A DNA stretch of 64,000 nucleotides, taken from NCBI GenBank assembly GCA_934548045.1, contig CAKTEM010000008.1, positions 1 to 64,000 of the forward strand, in the 5' to 3' direction. The translations under genes were made by a program, and so were the position numbers. Of this stretch, positions 52,139-62,933 are shown piece by piece. The DNA is from an uncultured Faecalibacterium sp. (GTDB taxonomy: Bacteria > Bacillota > Clostridia > Oscillospirales > Ruminococcaceae). The number at the start of each line of letters is the position of its first letter. Position 1 is the first letter of the stretch. The notes beneath the pieces are model-generated. The model was not told the origin of the DNA and made no database searches. It worked only from the letters and a program-made list of their open reading frames with translations.

Positions 52139-53044
52139 ATGACTCTGAATTCCATCATAGCCAATTTTCAGACCTTTAAATTGGTGGATCTGCTGGACAT
52201 TATCATCATTGCCTTTTTGATTTACCAGTTGCTGGGCATCATCAACCGCACCCGTGCCGGTCAGCTGGCAAAGGGCGCGCTGCTGGTGATGGCAGTCTAT
52301 CTGGTGGCAAACATCCTGAATATGCGCACCGTGACATGGCTGCTGAACTCGCTGCTGCAGGTCGGTCTGCTGACGCTGGTCGTCCTGTTCCAGCCGGAAA
52401 TTCGGCGCGGACTCGAGCGGATGGGTCAGACCGACCAGTGGATGTACCGGCTGTTCAACGTCCGAGGGCGGTATTACAACGATTCCAGCCTGAAAGGTGC
52501 GTGGCGGAGTGCCATCATCGCCATCTGCGATGCGGCGGAACGCTTCTCGGAGACCAAGACCGGCGCGCTCATCGTGCTGGAACGGAATACGAATCTTTCC
52601 GAAATCGTCCGCACCGGCACGCCGGTGAACAGCGCGGTCAATCTGGAAGTGCTGGGAACCATTTTCTACGAAGGCACGCCGCTGCACGACGGTGCCGCCA
52701 TCATCGAGAATGGCCGCATCAAGGCGGCCGGCTGCGTGCTGCCCCTGTCCAATAACCTCGACCTCGGCAAAGATATGGGTACCCGTCACCGCGCCTGCCT
52801 TGGCATTGCGGAGAACTCGGACGCTATCGCGATCGTCGTCAGCGAGGAGACGGGCATTATCTCGATGGCGAAAAACGGTGTCCTGATCCGTCACTTCGAC
52901 CGTCAGACCCTGTACACCCGTCTCATTGACGAGATGATCCCCAAGGAGACCGTCAGCGAGAAGAGTACCGCCGACACCTGGAAAGAGCGGCTTCACGGCC
53001 TGCTGAACTGGGTCAACCAGAAAGAGGAGGATGAGCAGCAATGA
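52139..53044 (+). CDS. cdaA: diadenylate cyclase CdaA
   Basis: A 301-residue membrane c-di-AMP synthase. Three N-terminal hydrophobic segments (about 17-95) are followed by a DAC domain with the catalytic GTPLHDGAAII (DGA near residue 185) and MGTRHRACLGI (RHR near 218). It overlaps its regulator gene cdaR by 4 bases, the usual pairing. c-di-AMP controls K+ uptake and wall balance, which links to trkAH in this window. Confidence 0.93.
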   Translation: MTLNSIIANFQTFKLVDLLDIIIIAFLIYQLLGIINRTRAGQLAKGALLVMAVYLVANILNMRTVTWLLNSLLQVGLLTLVVLFQPEIRRGLERMGQTDQWMYRLFNVRGRYYNDSSLKGAWRSAIIAICDAAERFSETKTGALIVLERNTNLSEIVRTGTPVNSAVNLEVLGTIFYEGTPLHDGAAIIENGRIKAAGCVLPLSNNLDLGKDMGTRHRACLGIAENSDAIAIVVSEETGIISMAKNGVLIRHFDRQTLYTRLIDEMIPKETVSEKSTADTWKERLHGLLNWVNQKEEDEQQ

Positions 53045-54342
53045 GCGACCCCAAGAAGACCCAAGGCACCAAAGCTGCCATTGCCCCGACCAAAAGTATC
53101 CTGAGTGACCGCCGCATCCGGCTTCTGCTGGCGGTGGTCGGTGCCATCATCGCATGGATGGCGGTCACCATCGTCGTCCAGCCCGGCACGACGACGACCA
53201 TCAGCAACGTGCCGGTGGATTTTACCTACGAGTCCTCGGTCTATACTTCCCGTGGTCTGAGCATCGTCAGTGCGCCGGAAAAGACCGTCAACCTGAAACT
53301 TTCGGGCGACGGCTATACCATCGGCGGCCTGTCCGCCTCGGATTTCGTGGTCTATCCGGACTGGTCGAGTGTCCGTGACAGCGGCGAAAAGACCCTGCGC
53401 CTTCAGGTGCGGAGCCAGAGCGCGCTGCTGACCGGCGTGACGGTCTCCATCGACGGCAACGACAACACCGTTGATGTCGTGTTCGATGTCGTGGAGGAAA
53501 AGACCCTGCCGATCCAGGTCACGACCAACTACCTGACCATCGCCGATGGCTATATCCTGTACGGAACCGACGTCTCGAAGGAGACGGTCACTCTGTCCGG
53601 CCCGAGTACCGAGCTGAGCGATGTCGAGAGTTGCACCGCCGAGGTGACCCACAGCGGCGAGCTGACCGGTTCGGTCACGCTGGACACCCCTCTCCGCTTC
53701 TACACCAAGAGCGGCAAGGAAGTGAATTTTGAGTATACGACGCTGGAGACCGAGAGCGTTGAAGTGACCTTGCAGGTCTATAAAATCGCGACCCTGCCGG
53801 TGTCGGTCAGCTTCATCAACACACCGCACGATTTTGATTCGTCGGTGATGTCCTACGCGCTGAGCAAGAAGACCCTGAATGTCGCCGGGCCGGAATCCCA
53901 GATCGACCGGCTGTCCAGCCTGTCCATCGGCACCATCGACCTGTCGACCTTCGCGTTGAATAAGGTCTACGAGATGCCCATCGAGCTGCCAACCGGTATC
54001 CACCTGCTGGATAACCTGTCCAGCATCACGGTCAGCTTCGACAGCTCCCGTCTGGAGACCAAGACCCTGAATCTGCCGTCCGAGTGCGTACAGGTCGTCA
54101 ACCTGCCCTCGACGTACACCCTGACGGTCGAGACGGAGCGTTTGATGAACGTGACCCTCTGCGGCCCGGTCGGTTCGCTGGAAGCACTGACGCCGGAGCA
54201 GGTCGTCATCGAAATCGACGCCGATGATTTCTCCATCGCGCTGGGTCAGCAGAACATCGCCTGCCACCTCTATGTGCCGTCCAATGGCAAGATCTTTGCC
54301 CTCGGCAGTTATGTGGTGCAGTGCAAGATCGAGAGCAACTAA
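53041..54342 (+). CDS. cdaR: CdaR, YbbR-domain regulator of CdaA
   Basis: A 433-residue membrane-anchored protein with one N-terminal transmembrane segment (about 27-47) and four extracellular YbbR-type beta repeats, each opening near phrases such as NVPVDFTYESSV, LPIQVTTNYLTIADGY, LPVSVSFINTPHDFD and ETKTLNLPSECVQVV. In Firmicutes CdaR binds CdaA and tunes its activity. Start overlaps the cdaA stop. Confidence 0.9.
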   Translation: MSDPKKTQGTKAAIAPTKSILSDRRIRLLLAVVGAIIAWMAVTIVVQPGTTTTISNVPVDFTYESSVYTSRGLSIVSAPEKTVNLKLSGDGYTIGGLSASDFVVYPDWSSVRDSGEKTLRLQVRSQSALLTGVTVSIDGNDNTVDVVFDVVEEKTLPIQVTTNYLTIADGYILYGTDVSKETVTLSGPSTELSDVESCTAEVTHSGELTGSVTLDTPLRFYTKSGKEVNFEYTTLETESVEVTLQVYKIATLPVSVSFINTPHDFDSSVMSYALSKKTLNVAGPESQIDRLSSLSIGTIDLSTFALNKVYEMPIELPTGIHLLDNLSSITVSFDSSRLETKTLNLPSECVQVVNLPSTYTLTVETERLMNVTLCGPVGSLEALTPEQVVIEIDADDFSIALGQQNIACHLYVPSNGKIFALGSYVVQCKIESN

Positions 54343-54353
54343 ATAAAAAAGCC

Positions 54354-54399
54354 GTTATCTTTCTGCCTGTGCTTATACAGGCAGAAAGATAACAATTTT
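54354..54399 (+). terminator. terminator of the ispDF-cdaA-cdaR unit
   Basis: Perfect 17-bp stem (54354-54370 with 54377-54393; GTTATCTTTCTGCCTGT), 6-base loop, then AATTTT. Confidence 0.8.
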
Positions 54400-54422
54400 A
54401 ATAAGATTGGATAAACAAAAAG

Positions 54423-56018
54423 ATGATTCTGGTTCGGGATATCCGTCTGCCGCTTTCCGCCGGAGAGCCGCAGGCCTTTGAACGGGCGTTGCATCTGGCG
54501 CGTATTCCGCGCGGCAAGGTCGGACACCTTGGCGTGGCAAAACTTTCGGTGGACGCGCGCCACGGCCAGCCCAAGCTTGTATATACCGTTGCGATAACGC
54601 TCAAAGATGAGGGTGAGGAATCTGCGTATGCAGGGGCCTCGCCCTGCGTTGCGTTGCGCGGCAGGACTGATTTCACGGTCGAAAACGGTACCCAGCCGCT
54701 GAGCAGCCGCCCGGTGGTCTGCGGTCTCGGCCCGGCCGGACTGTTTGCCGCGTTGCTGCTGGCGCGGCAGGGATTCCGCCCCATCGTGCTGGAACGCGGC
54801 CCGGCTCTTGAGGAGCGCGTCAAGGCCGTGGAGCATTTCTCGGCCACCGGTGAGCTGAACGAGAACGCGAATATCCAGTTCGGCGAGGGCGGCGCAGGCA
54901 CGTTCTCCGACGGCAAGCTGACGACCCGGATCGGAGACGAGCTTTGCGGCTTTGTCACCGAGGTCTTTCTGGAACACGGCGCGCCGAAGGAAATCGCGTG
55001 GCAGCAGAAGCCCCATGTCGGCACCGACCTGCTGCGCGGCGTTATCACCTCCATCCGCAAAGAGATCGAGTCGCTGGGCGGCGAGGTGCATTTCAACACG
55101 GCACTGACCGGCTTTGAGCAGAAAAACGGACGCCTGACCGGAATTTTCACGACAGACGGAACCTTCCCCTGTGAAGCACTGGTCTTCGCGGTCGGCCACT
55201 CGGCACGGGATACCTTCGGGATGTTGATGGACAGCGGTCTTGTTCTGGAATGTAAGCCCTTCAGCGTCGGTTTCCGGGCAGAGCATCTTCAGGCAGAGAT
55301 CGAGAAGAGCCTTTACCACGAGGCGGCCGGACACCCGGCACTGCCGCACGGCGAGTATCAGCTTTCCCAGCATGTCGGGAACCGCTGCGTCTATACCTTC
55401 TGCATGTGTCCGGGCGGTCAGGTGGTCGCCTCGGCCAGCGAGAACGAGCGTGTCGTCACCAACGGCATGAGCTATCATGCCCGTGACGGCAAGAACGCGA
55501 ACGCGGCGGTCGTCGTCAGCGTAGGTGGCACGGATTTTGAGAACGACCCGAAAAAGGCCATCGCGTTCCAGCGTGAGCTGGAAGCCCGTGCGTATGCCGC
55601 CGGGCGCAAGGGCGACGCGTATGCGGCCCCGGCGGAGAATATCCAGAGCTTTCTGGAAGGGCGCGGCCAGCTGAATATCGGCCGGGTCGAGCCGACCTAT
55701 GACCGCGGCGTGGTCGCGGCCGACCTCGGAGCCCTGCTGCCGGATGAGCTGGCGCAGACGCTCCGGGCCGGTCTGCGCGCCTACGAGCGGAAGATCGCAG
55801 GCTACACCGCGCCCGAAGCCATCCTGACCGGTCTGGAAACGCGCACCAGCAGCCCGGTGCGGCTGAAACGAGAAGAAAATTTTGAATGTTCTCAGCTGGC
55901 AGGTCTGTATCCCTGCGGAGAGGGAGCAGGATATGCAGGCGGAATCATGAGTGCCGCCGTGGATGGTCTGCGTGTTGCCCGGGCCATCGTCAGCCGGTAC
56001 AGCCCGGCAGAGGGATGA
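54423..56018 (+). CDS. FAD-dependent dehydrogenase (COG2509 type)
   Basis: A 531-residue flavoprotein. An N-terminal roughly 95-residue domain resembling an RNA- or substrate-binding ferredoxin-like fold precedes the FAD site (VVCGLGPAGLFAALLLARQG, near residue 98). Further family motifs are NENANIQFGEGGAGTFSDGK and, at the C-terminus, GLYPCGEGAGYAGGIMSAAV (FAD ribityl contact). The family is widespread in Clostridia and uncharacterised. The ribosome site is weak (GGAT). It opens a long co-oriented run of genes. Confidence 0.85.
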   Translation: MILVRDIRLPLSAGEPQAFERALHLARIPRGKVGHLGVAKLSVDARHGQPKLVYTVAITLKDEGEESAYAGASPCVALRGRTDFTVENGTQPLSSRPVVCGLGPAGLFAALLLARQGFRPIVLERGPALEERVKAVEHFSATGELNENANIQFGEGGAGTFSDGKLTTRIGDELCGFVTEVFLEHGAPKEIAWQQKPHVGTDLLRGVITSIRKEIESLGGEVHFNTALTGFEQKNGRLTGIFTTDGTFPCEALVFAVGHSARDTFGMLMDSGLVLECKPFSVGFRAEHLQAEIEKSLYHEAAGHPALPHGEYQLSQHVGNRCVYTFCMCPGGQVVASASENERVVTNGMSYHARDGKNANAAVVVSVGGTDFENDPKKAIAFQRELEARAYAAGRKGDAYAAPAENIQSFLEGRGQLNIGRVEPTYDRGVVAADLGALLPDELAQTLRAGLRAYERKIAGYTAPEAILTGLETRTSSPVRLKREENFECSQLAGLYPCGEGAGYAGGIMSAAVDGLRVARAIVSRYSPAEG

Positions 56019-56025
56019 GGAAAGA

Positions 56026-57372
56026 ATGAACGAAAACCACTACACAGAGGATGATATGAATCGCGCGGCGCAGGGCCAGCAGGTGCAGGATGAACTGGAA
56101 CGGCAGATACGCGCTTTCGGCGACACCATGAACGACGCCTTCCGCACCGGCTTTGAGGGCCGTGGGATGGAGATCGGCGACCGCGCGTGGGATATGGGAC
56201 GCGCTGCTGTCCACGCCGCCAGCTATGGCATCAACGAGGCAGGCCGGGCGTTTCAGGAAGGTGCGCAGGAATACCGCCGCCGTCAGAAGGAATATGAGCG
56301 TCAGGCCCGGGAACAGGCGCAAAATGCCCGTTTTGGAATGAATGACGCCGCACACGGAAACCAGAACACCCAGACCGGGATGCCCCAGTGGGCGAGACAA
56401 ATTTTCGGGCTGGACAAGGACACGACGCCCGTCGGGGAGATCCGGGAGAGTGCGAAGAAACGTCATGACGCAGGCTGTGCATTGCTGGCGATCGGCATCA
56501 CGTTCGCGGTGATTTTCGGTGTCTCCGGCATAGGCTGTCTGGTCGGGTTACAGATGTTTTTTGGTACCTGGCTGTATGATGCAATCGGCATCACCAGCAG
56601 CCTGTTGTTTCTTGCAATGGCAGGCTTTCTCTGGATGACCGAAGCCGGTGCATCCCGAATGAAGACCGCAAAAGAGCTGAATCTCTATGCGGACGCAGCG
56701 GAAGGCTTCGACTACAAAAAGGGCATCCCGATGCAGATGCTGGCTGATCTGACCCACCAGAAGCCGAAAAAAGCCCGGAAGCACCTGCAAAAGTTCATCC
56801 GGAAAGGCTGGCTCAAGGGTTGGCTGGATGAAAAAACGGATAAACTCTACCTGACGGCAGAGGACTACCGCGCCGCGCAGGAAGCCCCGGCAAAGCCGCA
56901 GCCTGCGCCGAAAGTAGAACCGAAAACGGAGAAGACCGAAAAGGCGGAGGATGTGCCGCACAACCTCGAAATTGCGCGGAGCTTTGCGAAGGTGCTGTCA
57001 CAGGAAAAGCAGCTGATGCAAGACGAGCAGGCCGTGGAGGAACTCGACCAGATGCAGAAGACCACCCAGGCCATCTGCGACTGGCTGGAAGCACACCCCG
57101 AGAGCCTGCCGAAAGTGCGTCGATTCGCGGAATACTATATCCCGACCACCCTCAAGCTCCTGCACACCTACAACGACGTGCAGGGCCAGCAGGGCGATAA
57201 CGCCGAGAGCATCCGCCGGGATATCGCAGGCATCCTGCATACCCTGAATCAGGCGTACAGCAACCTTTATGACAATCTGCTGTCGGATGTTGCGCTGGAT
57301 GTGTCCAGCGAAATTGCCGCCCTTCAGGGCATGATGGCAAATGACGGATTGACCGGGGAGGGATTGCAATGA
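56026..57372 (+). CDS. XpaC-like membrane protein (5-bromo-4-chloroindolyl phosphate hydrolysis family)
   Basis: A 448-residue protein. A Gln/Arg-rich hydrophilic N-terminus (1-145) is followed by two membrane segments (about 148-180 and 185-205), a winged-helix-like part (QMLADLTHQKPKKARKHLQK), a charged Pro/Lys/Glu linker, and a C-terminal XpaC domain of helices (LPKVRRFAEYYIPTTLKLLH). That last stretch is the family hallmark. XpaC proteins often accompany toxic-anion-resistance TelA proteins; none is adjacent here. GAGGAAAG precedes the ATG. Its stop overlaps recJ. Confidence 0.78.
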   Translation: MNENHYTEDDMNRAAQGQQVQDELERQIRAFGDTMNDAFRTGFEGRGMEIGDRAWDMGRAAVHAASYGINEAGRAFQEGAQEYRRRQKEYERQAREQAQNARFGMNDAAHGNQNTQTGMPQWARQIFGLDKDTTPVGEIRESAKKRHDAGCALLAIGITFAVIFGVSGIGCLVGLQMFFGTWLYDAIGITSSLLFLAMAGFLWMTEAGASRMKTAKELNLYADAAEGFDYKKGIPMQMLADLTHQKPKKARKHLQKFIRKGWLKGWLDEKTDKLYLTAEDYRAAQEAPAKPQPAPKVEPKTEKTEKAEDVPHNLEIARSFAKVLSQEKQLMQDEQAVEELDQMQKTTQAICDWLEAHPESLPKVRRFAEYYIPTTLKLLHTYNDVQGQQGDNAESIRRDIAGILHTLNQAYSNLYDNLLSDVALDVSSEIAALQGMMANDGLTGEGLQ

Positions 57373-59495
57373 CCTGCCGGGCATGGGAACTGAAAGACCT
57401 CGACCGTGCGGCGGTACGGGAGCTGACCCGGGCCATCGCCGAGCAGAACACTGAGGAAATGGAATATAACTCCGACGAGCCGTGGAGTGAAGAAAAATTC
57501 AATGCGACCCTTGCCGCTCAGCAGAAAGAGACCGGACTTTTGGCCGGTATTTTGGCGGCACGAGGCATCACTGACCCGACCGAGGCGTTGATGCTGCTGG
57601 CCGGTGAGGAAGAGCTGAGCGACCCGATGCTGCTGACCGACATGGACAAAGCCTGTCAGCGCATCATGGACGCCATCGACAATGAGGAAACCATCGTCGT
57701 CTTCGGCGATTACGATGTGGACGGCGTGACCGCAACGGCACTGCTCTATCAGCACCTGAAAGGAATGGGCGCGAACGTCAAGTGTATGCTCCCCAGCCGG
57801 GAGGGCGACGGCTACGGTCTGTCCAAGAACGCCATCCAGTCCATCCACGACAAGGGCTATCAGCTCATCGTGACCGTGGATAACGGCATCTCGGCGGTCG
57901 AGGAAGCGGCGTTTGCGGCTTCGCTGGGCGTCGATTTGGTCATCACCGACCACCACCTTCCGCCGGAGACATTGCCGCAGGCGGTGGCGGTCGTCGACCC
58001 TCGCCGGGAAGACGACCACAGCCCCTTCAAGGGTTTGTGCGGTGCAGGCGTGGCGTTTAAGCTCTGCGCGGCACTGGACGGCTGTCCGCCCGAGGAAATG
58101 CTGGAATACTGCGGCGACTTGGCTGCTGTCGGCACGGTGGCGGACGTCATGCCGCTGACCGGAGAAAACCGCACCCTCGTCAAGGCCGGTCTGCAGCAGC
58201 TGCGCCGAACGGACCGGCCGGGTTTCATCGCCCTGCTGGACGAGGTCGGTCTGACCGGAAAGCCCATCACCGCCGAAAATGTCAGCTATGCCATCGCGCC
58301 GCGCATCAATGCCGCAGGCCGGATGGACAGCGCGGTGACGGCGTTGCAGCTCGTTCTCTGCGAGGACGAAGAGCGCGCCGAGGAGCTGGCGCATAGACTG
58401 AATGAAATCAACATCGCCCGGCAGGAGACGGAACAGGAGATCGTCAAGGCGGCGCAGGAGCAGCTGGACAAGGAGCCGTCCATCCTCGAAGACCGGGTCA
58501 TCCTGCTCTGGGGCCGCGACTGGCACCCGGGCGTCATCGGCATCGTGGCCTCCCGTCTGGTGGAAAAGACGGGCCGTCCGGTCATCGTCGTCTCGGTGGA
58601 TGAACACGGTGAGGGCAAAGGCAGCGGTCGAAGCGTGCAGGGTTTCAACCTGCACTCCTGCATCGGCTCCTGTGCCGCCCTGCTGCTCCGGTTCGGCGGC
58701 CACGCAATGGCGGCTGGCCTGTCGGTACGGGAAGAGAACCTGCCCGAACTCCGCCGCCGTCTGAATGAGTGGGCGGCACGGGAATGTCCGGTGCTGCACA
58801 CGCCGCCGCTGACCTGCGACCTGTCCATCCATCTCGACCGGGTGACAGTGGAGAGCGTCCACCGTCTCGAGCAGCTGGCTCCCTACGGAGCCGAGAACCC
58901 GACCCCGGTGTTCCTACTGGAAAAGGCCGTCCTCGAGGGCGTCTATCCGGTGTCGGAGGGCAAACACAGCCGACTGCGTCTGCGGCAGGGCAACGCCTGC
59001 ATCTATGCGGTCTGGTTCGGGATGCGCCCGGAACAGCTGCCCTACGCCACCGGCGATGTGGTGGATGCGGCGATGAACCTGTCGGTTTACGACGCACCAC
59101 GCGGCGCGCAGCTGTCGGGTCGTATCATCGAGCTGCACCCGGCCGGTCTGGGCAACACGGCGGCGCAGCAGGCGGCTCTGGTGCAGGCACTGCGCCGCGG
59201 CACACCGCTGACCGACGAGCAGAAACATCTGGTCGCCCCGGCACGGAGCGATATCATCACGGTCTACCGGGAGCTTCAGGCCCGGCGGTGGCACTCGGAC
59301 GATATGCAGCCACTTTTCTCGAAGCTGGGCGAAGAGAATACAGGTAAAATTCTGGTGGCAGTCACGGCCTTGGAACAGGTCGGGCTGATTTCTGCCAAAG
59401 AGCGCGGCGGTGTCAAGTTCTGGGAACTGGTACCGACGGCAGGAAAGAAGAACCTTGCCGACGCGCCGATCTTGAAATGTTTGGAGGGAACGTAA
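57369..59495 (+). CDS. recJ: single-strand DNA exonuclease RecJ
   Basis: A 708-residue 5'-3' exonuclease for mismatch repair and recombination. DHH motifs: FGDYDVDGVTATALLYQHL (near residue 113), VTVDNGISAVEEA, ITDHHLPPETLP and AAVGTVADVMPL. The DHHA1 domain has GKGSGRSVQGFNLH and RFGGHAMAAGLSV, followed by an OB-like C-terminal part. It overlaps the XpaC-like gene by 4 bases and relA follows immediately. Confidence 0.93.
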   Translation: MTCRAWELKDLDRAAVRELTRAIAEQNTEEMEYNSDEPWSEEKFNATLAAQQKETGLLAGILAARGITDPTEALMLLAGEEELSDPMLLTDMDKACQRIMDAIDNEETIVVFGDYDVDGVTATALLYQHLKGMGANVKCMLPSREGDGYGLSKNAIQSIHDKGYQLIVTVDNGISAVEEAAFAASLGVDLVITDHHLPPETLPQAVAVVDPRREDDHSPFKGLCGAGVAFKLCAALDGCPPEEMLEYCGDLAAVGTVADVMPLTGENRTLVKAGLQQLRRTDRPGFIALLDEVGLTGKPITAENVSYAIAPRINAAGRMDSAVTALQLVLCEDEERAEELAHRLNEINIARQETEQEIVKAAQEQLDKEPSILEDRVILLWGRDWHPGVIGIVASRLVEKTGRPVIVVSVDEHGEGKGSGRSVQGFNLHSCIGSCAALLLRFGGHAMAAGLSVREENLPELRRRLNEWAARECPVLHTPPLTCDLSIHLDRVTVESVHRLEQLAPYGAENPTPVFLLEKAVLEGVYPVSEGKHSRLRLRQGNACIYAVWFGMRPEQLPYATGDVVDAAMNLSVYDAPRGAQLSGRIIELHPAGLGNTAAQQAALVQALRRGTPLTDEQKHLVAPARSDIITVYRELQARRWHSDDMQPLFSKLGEENTGKILVAVTALEQVGLISAKERGGVKFWELVPTAGKKNLADAPILKCLEGT

Positions 59496-59496
59496 G

Positions 59497-61830
<2,334 letters not shown>

Positions 61831-61833
61831 GTT

Positions 61834-62295
61834 ATGCGAGCAGTCATTCAGGCCGTATCGTCGGCCAGCGTCCGGGTCAACGGCGGCGAGCCGCGGCCCA
61901 TCGGCCCGGGTCTTGTGATCTTGCTGGGCGTCAAGGATACCGATACACTGGACATCGTGCCGAAACTGGCCGAAAAATGCGCCGGTCTGCGCATCTTCCC
62001 GGATGAAGAGGGCAAGCTGAACCTCAGCGCAAAAGACCTCGGTTATTCGGCTCTGGTCGTGTCGCAGTTCACCCTCTACGGCAACACCCGGAAGGGCTTC
62101 CGGCCCAGCTTCATCAAGGCGGCAAAACCGCCGCTCTCGGTGGACGCCTACGAGCTATTCCTCGCCGAGATGAACAAGCAGGGATTGAAGGACGTCCAGC
62201 ACGGCGAGTTCGGCGCGGATATGCAGGTGGCACTTGTCAACGAAGGCCCCTGCACCATCGTCATCGACACCGACGAGTGGAAACAGAAGGATTAA
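61834..62295 (+). CDS. dtd: D-aminoacyl-tRNA deacylase
   Basis: A 153-residue enzyme that recycles D-Tyr-tRNA and glycyl-tRNA(Ala). Active-site motifs are SQFTLYGNTRKGFRPSF (near residue 77) and NEGPCTIVID (cis Gly-Pro, near 135). Usual size of the family. Follows relA by 3 bases, with AAGGAG inside the end of relA. Confidence 0.93.
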   Translation: MRAVIQAVSSASVRVNGGEPRPIGPGLVILLGVKDTDTLDIVPKLAEKCAGLRIFPDEEGKLNLSAKDLGYSALVVSQFTLYGNTRKGFRPSFIKAAKPPLSVDAYELFLAEMNKQGLKDVQHGEFGADMQVALVNEGPCTIVIDTDEWKQKD

Positions 62296-62308
62296 AGGAG
62301 AGATTCCC

Positions 62309-62917
62309 ATGCAGGCATTTCATCTTCTCGGCTCTGCGCCGTTTTATACCAACAGCTTCCTGCTCATCACCGATGCAGGCCATGCGGTCGTCATCGACCC
62401 GGCGGCGGATGTACAGGACTACGATAAAATTCTGAAAGAACACAACGCGACCCTTACCACCATCTTCTGCACCCACGGCCATTACGACCATGTGGGCAGT
62501 GCTGGTGTCCTGAGCCGGGAGTGGAAGGCGAAGCTCTACTGTGAGCCTGCCGACTGCAAGGGTGTCCAGCTCTTTCCGCTCAAATCGTCCGACAGCGGCT
62601 ATGCCGAGGGCGAAGAGATCTCGGTCGATGAGCTGACCTTCAAGGTCTGGCACACGCCCGGCCACACCGAGGGCGGCGTGATCCTGCTCTGCGGCAAAGA
62701 GCATCTCTTTGTGGGCGACACCATCTTTCAGGGCAGTATCGGCCGCACCGACCTCGAGGGCGGCGACAGCCGGGTGATGGACGACAGCCTGCGCAAGATT
62801 GCGGCTCTGCCGATTCCGCGTGACGCCCAGCTCCTGCCCGGCCACGGCGATTTTTCGACCTTTGGCGAAGAGCTGGACAATAATTTTTATATTCGTCACG
62901 CGCTGAAAAACGTATAA
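62309..62917 (+). CDS. metallo-beta-lactamase fold hydrolase (glyoxalase II-like)
   Basis: A 202-residue zinc hydrolase with the pattern THGHYDHVG (near residue 54), HTPGHTEGG (near 115), GDTIFQGSIGRTD (near 136) and PGHGDFS (near 180). Such proteins hydrolyse S-glutathione-type or other thioesters; Firmicute members often use bacillithiol-like or unknown thiols. AAAGGAG sits before ATG 62309. Between dtd and hemZ. Confidence 0.85.
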   Translation: MQAFHLLGSAPFYTNSFLLITDAGHAVVIDPAADVQDYDKILKEHNATLTTIFCTHGHYDHVGSAGVLSREWKAKLYCEPADCKGVQLFPLKSSDSGYAEGEEISVDELTFKVWHTPGHTEGGVILLCGKEHLFVGDTIFQGSIGRTDLEGGDSRVMDDSLRKIAALPIPRDAQLLPGHGDFSTFGEELDNNFYIRHALKNV

Positions 62918-62933
62918 GAAAAAGGGAATACCA

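Noticed and set aside
50783..53041. Long antisense ORF (752 codons) opposite ispDF and cdaA
   Set aside because: It covers two well-conserved genes and their promoter; no recognisable domain or start signal.
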